DNA of 64,000 nt from Terrirubrum flagellatum. Lineage in GTDB: Bacteria; Pseudomonadota; Alphaproteobacteria; Rhizobiales; Beijerinckiaceae. Location: NCBI RefSeq assembly GCF_022059845.1, contig NZ_CP091851.1:124001-188000 (forward strand). The letters are read 5' to 3'. A model generated the notes under the pieces. It was not told the origin of the DNA, made no database searches, and saw nothing but the letters and a program-made list of their open reading frames with translations. Both the position numbers and the translations under genes were made by a program. Positions within the stretch are counted from its first letter, which is position 1, and the number at the start of each line of letters is the position of its first letter. This document shows positions 47,567 to 56,283 of this stretch, in pieces.

Positions 47567-48336
47567 CGATCGCAACACGAGATGTGCGATGGGGCGCCGG
47601 CGGCAAGATCATCGTCGACGGCGTCACGATCACCGTGGCTGAAGGCAAGATGCTTGGCCTCGTCGGCCCCAACGGCTCCGGCAAATCAAGCCTGCTGCGT
47701 CTCATCTGCCGGCTGCGCAATGTCGCGAGCGGCGTGATCACGCTTGGCGAATTCGATGTCGCCGCCATGTCGCGCGCGGCGATCGCCCGTCGCGCCGCCT
47801 TCGTCGAGCAACAGGCGACGACGGATGCGCAGGTGACGGTCATCGATGTCGTAAGACTCGGCCGCACGCCGCATCGCGGACTGCTTTCATCCTGGACTGC
47901 CATCGACACCGAAGCCGTGGAGACGGCGCTGAATAGCGTCGATATGTCCGAACGCCGCGACCAGCTCTGGCACACGCTGTCAGGCGGCGAGCGTCAGCGC
48001 GTGCATATCGCGCGCGCGCTGGCGCAGACGCCGAAAGAGCTGCTGCTCGACGAACCGACCAACCATCTCGACATCCAGCATCAGCTCGAAATCCTGTCGC
48101 TGGTGCGCAAACTCGGGACGACGGCGGTGGTCGCGCTGCATGATCTCAATCTCGCGGCGATGTTCTGCGACGAGATCGCGGTGCTCCATCGCGGCCGGCT
48201 GCTCTGCGCAGGCAAGCCTGACGAGGTGTTGTCGGAAGAAATGATCCGCGACGTGTTCCAGGTCGAGGCGCGTATTGAGCGCTCGCCTTTCCACGGCAAG
48301 CAAGTGATCCACTTTCTCGCCGGCGCGCGCGAATAG
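47563..48336 (+). CDS. ABC ATPase, BtuD/FecE-like
   Basis: The protein has 257 residues. Walker A is VGPNGSGKSSLLRL, the Q-loop VEQQATTDAQ, the signature LSGGERQRVHIARAL, Walker B ELLLDEPTNHLDIQH and the H-loop VALHDLNLAA. It energises the permease above. Start overlap, shared strand and the upstream riboswitch define a three-gene operon. It converges with the DUF882 gene with 10 bp between stops. Confidence 0.95.
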   Translation: MTIATRDVRWGAGGKIIVDGVTITVAEGKMLGLVGPNGSGKSSLLRLICRLRNVASGVITLGEFDVAAMSRAAIARRAAFVEQQATTDAQVTVIDVVRLGRTPHRGLLSSWTAIDTEAVETALNSVDMSERRDQLWHTLSGGERQRVHIARALAQTPKELLLDEPTNHLDIQHQLEILSLVRKLGTTAVVALHDLNLAAMFCDEIAVLHRGRLLCAGKPDEVLSEEMIRDVFQVEARIERSPFHGKQVIHFLAGARE

Positions 48337-48346
48337 CGCGCAGATA

Positions 48347-50050
48347 TCAGCGAGTCGTGAGCGACTGGGCGAGCGGTTTGACCGCAGGGCCGGTGAAGGA
48401 ACCGGCCGACGGGCCGACATTGGCCTTGCGCCGGAACTCCATGAGGATCTCGTCGACCGGGGCCAGCGCCAGCTTCGATGTGCTCGGAGCTTTTTCGCTC
48501 ACGGCCGTCGTCGTGGGGGATTCAACCTTTGTCGATTCCTGACGTCCCGCTGGCGCAAAGCCCGCGGAGGCGACCACCGGCGTCGCCGAACGGATGCCGC
48601 CAGGGCGCGAAGGCGGCAGCGGCATTTCGACGGGAGCGTAGGCGGCGACCTGCGGCGGGGCGCGAGGCGCGTCGTCAGGCGACGTCGAGCGGCGGATGAT
48701 GGCGCCCAGCGCGTCGTCGGCCCGCGCCGGCTTCGGCGGCTCGGCGGCGGCGACCGCGACAGGCTGAGCCGGCGCGAGATCGGTCGGACGCGCCGGCGGC
48801 ATCGGAATATCGCTCAGGCTTGCAATCGCCGCGCGCGAGAACTCAGCCGGCCTGAGCGGCGGCATCGGAAGCTGCGCGATGACAGGGATCGCCTTCGTCT
48901 TCGGTTCGTCGGCCGGCTTCGACGCAACCGCGACCTGAACCGGCGCAGGCGCCGGCTGGGCGCTTGGCGAGCCGAACAGGCTGAAGATCGGCGAAGGCTG
49001 CGGCGCAGGCGCCGCAACTGGAACAGGAGCTGGAGCGGCTGCAGGAGCTGGCGCTGGCGCAGGAGCGGGTTCAGCCGACGCGACCTGCGTCTCGACCGCG
49101 CGGCCGCGACGACCACGCAGCGAGCGATTCGAAGCGACCATCACCGCGCCGTTGCCGCCTGCGCCAAGAGCGGACTCGCCGGCCTTGGTGTTGCCCATGG
49201 CGATGCTGCGCATGCCGGCGTCATCGCCGCCGCCAGCCGCCGGCGTTCCGCCGCCGCCGCGGCCACCGCCGAACAGGGCCGCGAAGAATCCGGCGCCGCC
49301 GCCGAAGGTCTCTGTCTCTTCGTCGCCGCTATAGCCGCCGACCGAACCGCCGCGGGCGATGATCATCGCCTTGGCTTCCTCGTAACGGGCCATGGCGCCG
49401 CCACCGGCGGGCAGATGGACCGTCATCTCGTCAGGGAAGAGACGCGCGAGCTGATCGCGCGTCATGCGCGGCCAGGACCGCACCGAGCCGACATCGAGAT
49501 GGACGAACACCGTGTTCGCGTTCGGATAGTAGCCGACGCCGCCGCGCTGCATGCGCATGCCCACCTCACGGATGCGCGACATCGGCACATCGTCGAGGTA
49601 GAAATCCATCGCGTTGCCTTCCATGTGCTGGCTGTGTTTGGCCACGGCGCGCGAGCGCCGACGCAGCATGGAGTTGGTTTCAGGCGAGCGATAAGCGGAG
49701 TTGATATAGATCGGGCTCGACGAGCCGGCCTCGCGATGAGCCTCCCACAGCACGTCGAACAGCTTGGGGTTCATCCGTATCTTTTCGTCGCGGCGCCAGT
49801 CGCGCGCCAGCCAATTGAGCTGCTCGAGCGCAGAATAGTCGTAAGAGCCCCAGCGCTTGAAGGTGATCGTCGCCGATTCCTTCGTGTGATTGTGGATGAA
49901 GGTCAGCGTGCGCGTTTCGCCCTGCGCGATCGCATAGGGCGTGCCGCGAACCGTCACCGTCGCGGCGACGGCGAAAACGCCTACGGCGAGAAGGCTGCGG
50001 CGGCCAAAGCGGGATAAAGCAGAGGCGCGCGGCGCGGGGTCAGCTTGCAA
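48347..50050 (-). CDS. DUF882 (YcbK/M15-like) murein peptidase homologue
   Basis: The protein has 567 residues from a TTG at 50050; no ATG or GTG fits. The N-terminus has RFGRRSLLAVGVFAVAATVTV, a Tat-like signal or anchor. The DUF882 domain (about 45-205) carries the zinc-peptidase motif SQHMEGNAMDFY and the later FVHLDVGSVRSW. A 330-residue Pro/Ala-rich tail follows, with three MPxPPxRP-type motifs (PMPPLRP, PMPPARP, PLPPSRP). YcbK/MepK-type enzymes cut peptidoglycan cross-links. The tail probably spans or contacts the cell wall. Confidence 0.85.
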   Translation of the reverse strand: MQADPAPRASALSRFGRRSLLAVGVFAVAATVTVRGTPYAIAQGETRTLTFIHNHTKESATITFKRWGSYDYSALEQLNWLARDWRRDEKIRMNPKLFDVLWEAHREAGSSSPIYINSAYRSPETNSMLRRRSRAVAKHSQHMEGNAMDFYLDDVPMSRIREVGMRMQRGGVGYYPNANTVFVHLDVGSVRSWPRMTRDQLARLFPDEMTVHLPAGGGAMARYEEAKAMIIARGGSVGGYSGDEETETFGGGAGFFAALFGGGRGGGGTPAAGGGDDAGMRSIAMGNTKAGESALGAGGNGAVMVASNRSLRGRRGRAVETQVASAEPAPAPAPAPAAAPAPVPVAAPAPQPSPIFSLFGSPSAQPAPAPVQVAVASKPADEPKTKAIPVIAQLPMPPLRPAEFSRAAIASLSDIPMPPARPTDLAPAQPVAVAAAEPPKPARADDALGAIIRRSTSPDDAPRAPPQVAAYAPVEMPLPPSRPGGIRSATPVVASAGFAPAGRQESTKVESPTTTAVSEKAPSTSKLALAPVDEILMEFRRKANVGPSAGSFTGPAVKPLAQSLTTR

Positions 50051-50257
50051 GTTTCCACCTGGTGCTGGGCGAGCCGCGCTCGCCAGATGATGAATAATAA
50101 CTTGTCCAGAAGCGTAAACGGACCGTTACGGTCTCGCCAAGCCCCTTACGCGGCGCATGCGCCGGATACGCATGGTCGGTCAAACAGGCAGATCATGGCG
50201 AAATCAAGCCTTGTCGACAATTCGCCCGAATTAACGCACGGGAAACGGGCTGATTGA

Positions 50258-50298
50258 TTTAGAATCATTCCAATTGACTTTGCTTAGAATAATTCTAA
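50258..50298 (+). promoter_or_regulatory. Tandem Irr/ICE-type iron-control boxes upstream of mbfA
   Basis: TTTAGAATCATTCCAAT (50258-50274) and the perfect dyad TTAGAATAATTCTAA (50284-50298) match the iron control element bound by Irr in rhizobia (TTTAGAA-N-TTCTAAA type). The second box ends 10 bp before the mbfA ATG, a position suited to repression. The rest of the 258-bp gap to the DUF882 gene shows no gene. It does contain an imperfect dyad, CGTAAACGG/CCGTTACG, near 50115. Confidence 0.85.
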
Positions 50299-50308
50299 TC
50301 AAGGGCGC

Positions 50309-51265
50309 ATGAAAGCCTTTGCCGATCTCAAAGAGGCGGAAGTCCTCGCTCTCGCTGTCGCCAATGAGGAAGAGGATTCACGCATCTATCTCACCTTCGC
50401 GCAGCGTCTGCGCGAGCAGTATCCCGGCTCCGCCAAGGTGTTCGAGGACATGGCCGAGGAGGAGCAGGGCCATCGCCGCATGCTGCTCGACATGTATGAG
50501 CAGAAGTTCGGCAAGGATCTGCCCTACATCACGCGCCAGGACGTGAAGGGCTTCCTGAAGCGACGGCCGGTCTGGCTGATGGACGGCCTGAGGATCGACG
50601 CCGCCCGCAAGCAGGCGGAACTCATGGAGTATGAGGCGGCCGCCTTCTACGGCCGCGCCGCCGAACGTTCGCGCGACGTCGATGTCAGGCGTCTCCTCGG
50701 CGACCTCGCCGAGGTCGAGAAAAAGCATGAAAGCCTCGCCGCGAAGCTTGAAGAGGCCCACGTCACGCCTGACGTTCGCGCCGAAGAGGATGCGACGAAG
50801 AAGCGCCTCTTCGTGCTCCAGATCGTGCAGCCGGCTCTCGCCGGGTTGATCGACGGCTCAATCTCGACGCTCGCGCCGATCTTCGCCGCCGCCTTCGCCA
50901 CTCACAATTCATGGGACGCGTTTCTGGTTGGTCTCGCGGCCTCGATCGGCGCCGGCATCAGCATGGGGCTGACGGAAGCCTTGTCGGACGACGGATCGAT
51001 CACGGGTCGCGGCCATCCCTGGGTGCGCGGCGCGGCCTGCGGGATTGCGACCGCAATCGGCGGCCTCGGCCATACGCTGCCCTACCTCATCCCGGATTTC
51101 TGGACCGCGACCGTCGTCGCCGGTCTGATTGTCGCCGTCGAACTCATCGCGATCGCCTGGGTGCGCTGGAAATTCATGGAGACGCCCTTCACCTCGGCCA
51201 TCGTGCAGGTCGTGCTGGGCGGCATTCTGGTCCTGCTGACCGGCATTTATATCGGCAGCTCTTGA
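50309..51265 (+). CDS. mbfA: Membrane-bound ferritin MbfA (Er-VIT1 family)
   Basis: The protein has 318 residues. An N-terminal ferritin-like/erythrin domain (1-160) has diiron-type ligands Glu20 and the EExxH motifs EEEQGH (His55) and EVEKKH. A C-terminal VIT1/CCC1-like domain (about 170-318) has several membrane segments and GLAASIGAGISMGLTEALSDDGSITGRGHP. In Agrobacterium and Bradyrhizobium, MbfA exports iron and protects against iron and peroxide stress, with Irr repressing it when iron is low. The tandem boxes directly upstream support the same control. Confidence 0.96.
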   Translation: MKAFADLKEAEVLALAVANEEEDSRIYLTFAQRLREQYPGSAKVFEDMAEEEQGHRRMLLDMYEQKFGKDLPYITRQDVKGFLKRRPVWLMDGLRIDAARKQAELMEYEAAAFYGRAAERSRDVDVRRLLGDLAEVEKKHESLAAKLEEAHVTPDVRAEEDATKKRLFVLQIVQPALAGLIDGSISTLAPIFAAAFATHNSWDAFLVGLAASIGAGISMGLTEALSDDGSITGRGHPWVRGAACGIATAIGGLGHTLPYLIPDFWTATVVAGLIVAVELIAIAWVRWKFMETPFTSAIVQVVLGGILVLLTGIYIGSS

Positions 51266-51296
51266 CGCGCGCGCCTCTGCGCGGCGATGCGGGGAT

Positions 51297-52196
51297 GTGA
51301 ACGAACGACCTTTCCGCATCGCCTTCTTCTCGGACCCGCATATCGGGCCGATTCCGCGCGTCTCCTTAAGCGCGCTGATGGGCAAGCGCATCACCGGCCT
51401 CATCAACTGGAGGCTGACGCGCAAAGCGCGTTACGACATGGCCGCGCTCAACCGCATCGTCGCCGACATCCTCGCTGCGAAACCGGACCATGTGATCTGC
51501 GGCGGCGACGTCTCCAATATCGGCCTGCGCGAGGAGTTCATTGCCGGACGGAAGCTGCTCGAACGCTTCGGCGACCCCCAACGCGTCAGCTTCGTTCCCG
51601 GCAATCACAGCGCTTATGTCCCTGACAGCGTCGCGCCTCTCAGGGAAATCTTCGCGCCGTGGATGACGGGCGATTGCGACCAGACGCCGGAATTTCCCTA
51701 TTTGCGCAAGCGCGCCGGCGTCGCGATCATCGGTCTCAATTCGGCGGTCCCGCGTCCGCCCTTCGACGCCAGCGGAATGCTCGGCGAGACGCAGATCGAG
51801 GCCGCGTTCCTGATGCTGACCGCGCTGAAATCGCAAGGGCTCTGCCGCATCATCGTCATTCATCATCCGCCTTATGTCGGCGGCGCGCCGCGCGACCGCG
51901 CGCTTCGCGATGCGGCTGAATTCGAAGAGATGCTGTCGCAGGCCGGCGCCGAACTTGTGCTGCACGGCCATAATCACCGCACCAGCGTCGCGCATCGCAA
52001 GGGCGGCGACGCGATGGTCCCGATCGTCGGCGTTGGTTCGTCGTCAGAGCGCAATCCGGCGCGCGGCAGGAAGCCGGTCTGGCTGTCGATCGAGACCGTG
52101 CGCAACGAAAGCGGCGCGTGGGAGATCACGATCACGGAGCGGGGCATGGAAGCGAGCGGAGAGGTTACGGAACGTCCGCTCAATCTTGCGATCTGA
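51297..52196 (+). CDS. Calcineurin-like metallophosphoesterase
   Basis: The protein has 299 residues from a GTG. Metal motifs: FFSDPHIG (D-x-H), GGDVSNIG, GNHSAY (GNH with Ser for Asp/Glu), IHHPPYVGG and LHGHNHR. It resembles 3',5'-cyclic-AMP phosphodiesterase-like and UDP-diacylglucosamine-hydrolase-like members of the broad family. The substrate cannot be assigned. It follows mbfA by 31 bp and may share its transcript, which would place it under iron control. Confidence 0.85.
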   Translation: MNERPFRIAFFSDPHIGPIPRVSLSALMGKRITGLINWRLTRKARYDMAALNRIVADILAAKPDHVICGGDVSNIGLREEFIAGRKLLERFGDPQRVSFVPGNHSAYVPDSVAPLREIFAPWMTGDCDQTPEFPYLRKRAGVAIIGLNSAVPRPPFDASGMLGETQIEAAFLMLTALKSQGLCRIIVIHHPPYVGGAPRDRALRDAAEFEEMLSQAGAELVLHGHNHRTSVAHRKGGDAMVPIVGVGSSSERNPARGRKPVWLSIETVRNESGAWEITITERGMEASGEVTERPLNLAI

Positions 52197-52211
52197 ACGC
52201 CGCCCGCGATA

Positions 52212-53165
52212 TCAACTAAAATACGGCCGCAGATTTTCCCGCACGCGATCGAGCGGCGTTGCGCCGGAGAGATCAGGCGCAAAAGTCTTTCCCGTGATCA
52301 TCTCGTAAGCTCTGATATAGACCTGCGAGGTCTGCTCGATCAGCGCGGCGGGAATCTCGGGAATCGGGTCCTTGTAGGGATCGCAACGCGCCGCCACCCA
52401 GGCGCGGACGAAATCCTTGTCGAAGCTTTCCGGCCGCTCGCCCGCTGCGAAATTCTTCTCATAGCTCGCGGCGATCCAGTAGCGGCTGCTGTCGGGCGTA
52501 TGAATTTCGTCGGCGAGGATGATCTCGCCTTGGGAATCGATGCCGAACTCGTATTTCGTATCGGCGAGAATGAGGCCGCGCTCACCCGCCAGCTTCTGAC
52601 CGCGCGCGAACAGCGCCAGCGCATAGCGCGACAGCGTCCGCCATTGCTCTTCCGTCAGCAGCTTCTTCGACAGAATTTCGGCTTCCGACAGGGGCTCGTC
52701 ATGACCGCCGTCGAAAGCCTTCGTCGTCGGCGTGATGATCGCTTCGGGAAGTTTCTGGTTGTCGCGCATGCCGTCGGGCAGCCTGACGCCATACATCTCG
52801 CGCTCGCCCTTTTTGTATTTTGTCAGGATCGATGTGCCCGTGGTTCCCGCGAGATAGCCGCGGACAACGATCTCCACGGGCAGAATGTCGAGCCGCTTGG
52901 CGATGACGACGTTGGGATCGGGATAGGCGAGAACATGGTTCGGGCAGATGTCTTTCGTCTCCTCGAACCAGTAGCGCGCGGTTTGCGTGAGAACCTGCCC
53001 CTTGAACGGGATCGAGGTCAGGATGATGTCGAAAGCGCTCAGGCGATCGGTCGCGATGATGATGCGGCGGCCGTCGGGCAGATCGTAATTCTCGCGCACC
53101 TTGCCCTTGTAGTGGCTGGGCAGTTCGGGAATGAAGGCGTCAGTCAGCGTGCGCGAAATCATCAT
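52212..53165 (-). CDS. purC: SAICAR synthetase, long form
   Basis: This purine-pathway enzyme couples CAIR and aspartate with ATP to give SAICAR. It has 317 residues, the longer eukaryote-like class rather than the roughly 240-residue bacterial PurC. Motifs: [41 protein letters not shown] and [12 protein letters not shown] with [14 protein letters not shown]. Two consecutive ATGs occur at the start. Many Rhizobiales keep a short purC with purQSL elsewhere, so this may be a second copy. Convergent with the phosphoesterase gene. Confidence 0.93.
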   Translation of the reverse strand: MMISRTLTDAFIPELPSHYKGKVRENYDLPDGRRIIIATDRLSAFDIILTSIPFKGQVLTQTARYWFEETKDICPNHVLAYPDPNVVIAKRLDILPVEIVVRGYLAGTTGTSILTKYKKGEREMYGVRLPDGMRDNQKLPEAIITPTTKAFDGGHDEPLSEAEILSKKLLTEEQWRTLSRYALALFARGQKLAGERGLILADTKYEFGIDSQGEIILADEIHTPDSSRYWIAASYEKNFAAGERPESFDKDFVRAWVAARCDPYKDPIPEIPAALIEQTSQVYIRAYEMITGKTFAPDLSGATPLDRVRENLRPYFS

Positions 53166-53214
53166 TGCCTTCGGGCGTCAGTTTTCAGATTTGGCAGCAG
53201 TTTCATCGTCGGAC

Positions 53215-53796
53215 TCAGAGCGAGCCGATCTTGAGCCAGGCGTAAAGAATCGCAGCGCCTGCGAGCGCGCCGACGATGAGCAGCGCAAGCATCTCGCCGA
53301 AGCGCGTTTTCGGCGCGGGCTGCGGCTCGACGTTTCGCGGCGTGGCGGCGATGGTTTGCGGAATGTCGGCGGCCGCGATGGCTTTCTCGCGCTCGACGAT
53401 GCGGCGCGCCACATACATCGTCACCGCTTCGACGATCGGATCGACGCGCTCGCTTTCAGCGAGCGTGACAGGGCCGCGGCGGCTGTCCTGCACGAAGCGA
53501 TAGGTCTTGCGGTCATGCCCGCAGTCGACGAAGGCGATCAGATCAATGAACAGCTTCGGCGTCTCGCCGGCGACGAGCCCGTGATCGAATGCGCCGGCGT
53601 GCAAACCTGTCTGCGAGAAGATGGGTTCAAGCGCGACGCGCAATTGTTCGAGGCGCGCGATTTCGCTGGCGCGCAGATCAGCCGCGGTCTGCGAGCGCTC
53701 CGTGTCTTCAAGCCGCGCGCGACGCATCGCTACCGTGAGATCGGGCACAAAGGCGCGCGGCAGCCGCGCGACCTTGTCGTCTCCCTGGCTCGCCAT
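53215..53796 (-). CDS. Hypothetical tail-anchored protein
   Basis: The protein has 193 residues from the ATG at 53796. A soluble N-terminal region has a helical segment (AADLRASEIARLEQLRVAL), then an alpha/beta stretch with LFIDLIAFVDCGHDRKTYRFVQDSRRGP. A linker rich in Pro/Glu precedes one C-terminal membrane segment (about 170-190, MLALLIVGALAGAAILYAWL). I do not recognise a family. It lies between an SDR gene and purC on the same strand and may be co-transcribed. Confidence 0.65.
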   Translation of the reverse strand: MASQGDDKVARLPRAFVPDLTVAMRRARLEDTERSQTAADLRASEIARLEQLRVALEPIFSQTGLHAGAFDHGLVAGETPKLFIDLIAFVDCGHDRKTYRFVQDSRRGPVTLAESERVDPIVEAVTMYVARRIVEREKAIAAADIPQTIAATPRNVEPQPAPKTRFGEMLALLIVGALAGAAILYAWLKIGSL

Positions 53797-53824
53797 GACG
53801 CTACTCCCACCCCTCGCGAGTGGA

Positions 53825-54571
53825 TCAGATGCAGCGACCGCCGTCCACTTCCAGCACCGCGCCGGTGACCATCTCCGCCTCGTCCGAACACAGGAAAAGC
53901 GCGGCGTTGGCGATGTCCTGCGGCACCGACAGGCGCCCCCAGGGAATGCTGGCCTTGAAGGCGGCGCGCTTTTCCGGCGTATCCTCACCCATGAAGGTCG
54001 CGAGCAACGGCGTCTCGCCGGCGACAGGCGCAATGGCGACCACCCTGATCTTGTCGGGCGCCAGCTCCACCGCCATGGATTTCGATAGCAGATTTACGGC
54101 GCCTTTGCTGGCATTGTACCAGGCGAGGCCGGGACGCGGGCGGATGCCGGCGGTCGAACCGATATTGCAGATGACGCCGCCGCCATGGCTGCGGAAATGC
54201 GGCACGATCGCTTTCGCGAAGAGATAGACCGATTTCACATTGACAGCGAAGACGCGGTCGAAGGTCGCTTCATCAACGTCGACCATGGGCTGGTTGCGAT
54301 GCGAGGTGCCGGCGTTGTTGACGAGGATGTCGATGCGCCCGAACGCATCGGCCGCCGCCTTCACCGCGGCGTCGACATCGGCCTGCTTCGACACGTCGCC
54401 GCCGAGCGCGATGGCGGAGGGGCCGATCTTCGCCGCGGCCTCCTTCGCCTTTTCAAGCTGGAGATCCATCACCGCGACGCGCGCGCCCTCGCGCGCGAAG
54501 GTCTCGGCGATGCCGAGACCGAACCCTTGCGCCGCGCCGGTGACGATCGCGGACTTTCCCTTGAGACGCAT
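53825..54571 (-). CDS. Short-chain dehydrogenase/reductase
   Basis: The protein has 248 residues. The NAD(P) motif is VTGAAQGFGLGIAE, then DILVNNAGTSH, the catalytic Ser in CNIGSTAG, and YNASKGAVNLLSK (YxxxK). The Asp at the end of strand 2 (VAVMDLQLEK) favours NAD(H). The C-terminus GAVLEVDGGRCI is standard. It resembles FabG-type 3-ketoacyl reductases, but no fab genes are nearby. An aldehyde dehydrogenase lies upstream past a REP element, so the two may act in one oxidation route (inference). Confidence 0.9.
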   Translation of the reverse strand: MRLKGKSAIVTGAAQGFGLGIAETFAREGARVAVMDLQLEKAKEAAAKIGPSAIALGGDVSKQADVDAAVKAAADAFGRIDILVNNAGTSHRNQPMVDVDEATFDRVFAVNVKSVYLFAKAIVPHFRSHGGGVICNIGSTAGIRPRPGLAWYNASKGAVNLLSKSMAVELAPDKIRVVAIAPVAGETPLLATFMGEDTPEKRAAFKASIPWGRLSVPQDIANAALFLCSDEAEMVTGAVLEVDGGRCI

Positions 54572-54599
54572 ATGTTTCCTCTTCGATCAAGTTTCTACC

Positions 54600-54682
54600 A
54601 TGTCATCGCCGGGCTTGACCCGGCGATCCATGAAAATGTTTCGAATTCGCCTGGATCGCCGGGTCAAGCCCGGCGATGACAT
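54600..54682. repeat. REP-type element with a perfect 31-bp inverted repeat
   Basis: The left arm 54600-54630 and right arm 54652-54682 are exact reverse complements over 31 bp, separated by 21 bp. Each arm contains its own CGCCGGG/CCCGGCG dyad around CTTGA or its complement. The TCATCGCCGGG...CCCGGCGATGA core is a very common intergenic repeat in Hyphomicrobiales. It lies between the SDR and ALDH genes and could attenuate read-through. Confidence 0.9.
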
Positions 54683-54697
54683 CTGGAGAAGGATTGA

Positions 54698-56170
54698 TCA
54701 CCCGTGATTGACGACGATCGTCTTCGTCGCCGAGAATTCATAGAGCGCTTCGAAACCCTTCTCGCGGCCATGGCCTGATTTCTTCACGCCGCCGAAGGGC
54801 AGTTCGATGCCGCCGCCAGCGCCGTAGCCATTCACGAACACCTGGCCGCAGCGCATGGCGCGGGCGACGCGCATCGAGCGCTTCGCGTCATTCGTCCAGA
54901 CGCCGGCGACGAGGCCGTAGTCGGTGCCATTTGCGAGCGCGACCGCGTCAGCCTCATCATCAAAGGGCATCAGCGACAGAACGGGGCCGAACACTTCTTC
55001 GCGCGCAAGCCGCGCGTCGCGATTGACGGGTCCCAGCAGTGCCGGCGCGCTGTAGAAGCCGCCGTCAGGCGCATCGCTCGCGATCGCGCCTTTCGCCAGC
55101 AGAGGCGCGCCGTCGGCGATGGCCGCGTCAATGAAGCCGTTCACGCGGCGCTGCTGCTTCGCATTGATCATAGGCCCGAGATCAAGGTCGCGATCATGAG
55201 GACCGGCGCGCAACGCCTCGAATTTCGGGACGAGCATGGAAAGAACGCGATCAAAGATTTTTCGCTCGATCAGCACGCGGGAGCCGGCCGAGCAGGTCTG
55301 GCCGCCATTCTGGATGATCGCCTTGACCAGGATCGGCGCCGCCGTGTCGAGATCGGCGTCGGCGAAGACGAGCTGGGGCGACTTGCCGCCAAGCTCCAGC
55401 GTCACGCCGGCATGGTGCTTCGCCGCCGCCTGCTGCACGAGCGAGCCGACTTCGGGGCTGCCGGTAAAGGAGATGAAATCGACGCCGGGATGTTCGGTCA
55501 GCGCCGCGCCCGCCTCATGGCCGTAGCCCGTCACGATGTTGAGCGCGCCGTCGGGGAAGCCGACCTCACGCGCGAGCTGGGCGACGCGCAGCACGGTCAG
55601 CGAAGCGTCCTCCGCCGGCTTGACCACGCATGCGTTGCCGCAGGCGAGCGAGGCGGCGACCGAACGGCCAAAGATCTGGAGCGGGTAATTCCAGGGCACG
55701 ATATGGCCGGTGACGCCGAGCGGCTCGCGCATCACCGCCACAGTGTAGCCGTTGAGGAAGGGGATCGTGTCGCCATGCAGCTTGTCGGCGGCGGTCCCGT
55801 AGAATTCGAAATAGCGCGCCGCGGCGTCGGCGTCAGCCCTGCCTTGCGAGAGCGGCTTGCCGGTGTCGCGCGATTCGAGCTCGCCCAGCTCCTTCGCCCG
55901 CGCTGCGACCGCCTCGCCGAGCTTCACGAGCAGGCGTCCGCGTTCGGTCGCCGTCAGCCGTCCCCACGGTCCTTCAAAGGCGCGGCGCGCGGCTTTCACC
56001 GCCGCGTCGACGTCAGCCGCTCCGGAGCGCTGGATATGGGCGAACACCTTGCCGTCGGAGGGGCAAAGAACCTCAATCAGTTGACGATCGGTCGCCTCCG
56101 CGTCGCGTCCGCCAACAAGATTGAGCAGAGCCGGCTGGGCGTCGGCGGGGTTCTTGTCATGAGCGGTCAT
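54698..56170 (-). CDS. NAD-dependent aldehyde dehydrogenase
   Basis: The protein has 490 residues. The NAD region is VVKPAEDASLTVLRVAQLA and FTGSPEVGSLVQQAA; the catalytic Glu is in VTLELGGKSPQLVFADADLD and the catalytic Cys in IIQNGGQTCSAGSRVL. Overall it resembles betaine-aldehyde/gamma-aminobutyraldehyde dehydrogenases, but the substrate is not decided by the sequence. It is a complete enzyme of normal length, divergent from pgsA across 113 bp. Confidence 0.93.
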   Translation of the reverse strand: MTAHDKNPADAQPALLNLVGGRDAEATDRQLIEVLCPSDGKVFAHIQRSGAADVDAAVKAARRAFEGPWGRLTATERGRLLVKLGEAVAARAKELGELESRDTGKPLSQGRADADAAARYFEFYGTAADKLHGDTIPFLNGYTVAVMREPLGVTGHIVPWNYPLQIFGRSVAASLACGNACVVKPAEDASLTVLRVAQLAREVGFPDGALNIVTGYGHEAGAALTEHPGVDFISFTGSPEVGSLVQQAAAKHHAGVTLELGGKSPQLVFADADLDTAAPILVKAIIQNGGQTCSAGSRVLIERKIFDRVLSMLVPKFEALRAGPHDRDLDLGPMINAKQQRRVNGFIDAAIADGAPLLAKGAIASDAPDGGFYSAPALLGPVNRDARLAREEVFGPVLSLMPFDDEADAVALANGTDYGLVAGVWTNDAKRSMRVARAMRCGQVFVNGYGAGGGIELPFGGVKKSGHGREKGFEALYEFSATKTIVVNHG

Positions 56171-56283
56171 CGCAACGTCTCCCGAGGGCGCGCGATCCTA
56201 CTCGCGGCGGGAGCAAGCGCCAGTGCGTCATGCGCAGGGCGCTTGGCGTTGACGGGGCGTCCGCCGGGGCGCCATGACAGGCC

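Noticed and set aside
50045-50257. Small plus-strand frame upstream of mbfA
   Set aside because: It overlaps the DUF882 promoter region, lacks a ribosome site and shows no protein-like pattern.
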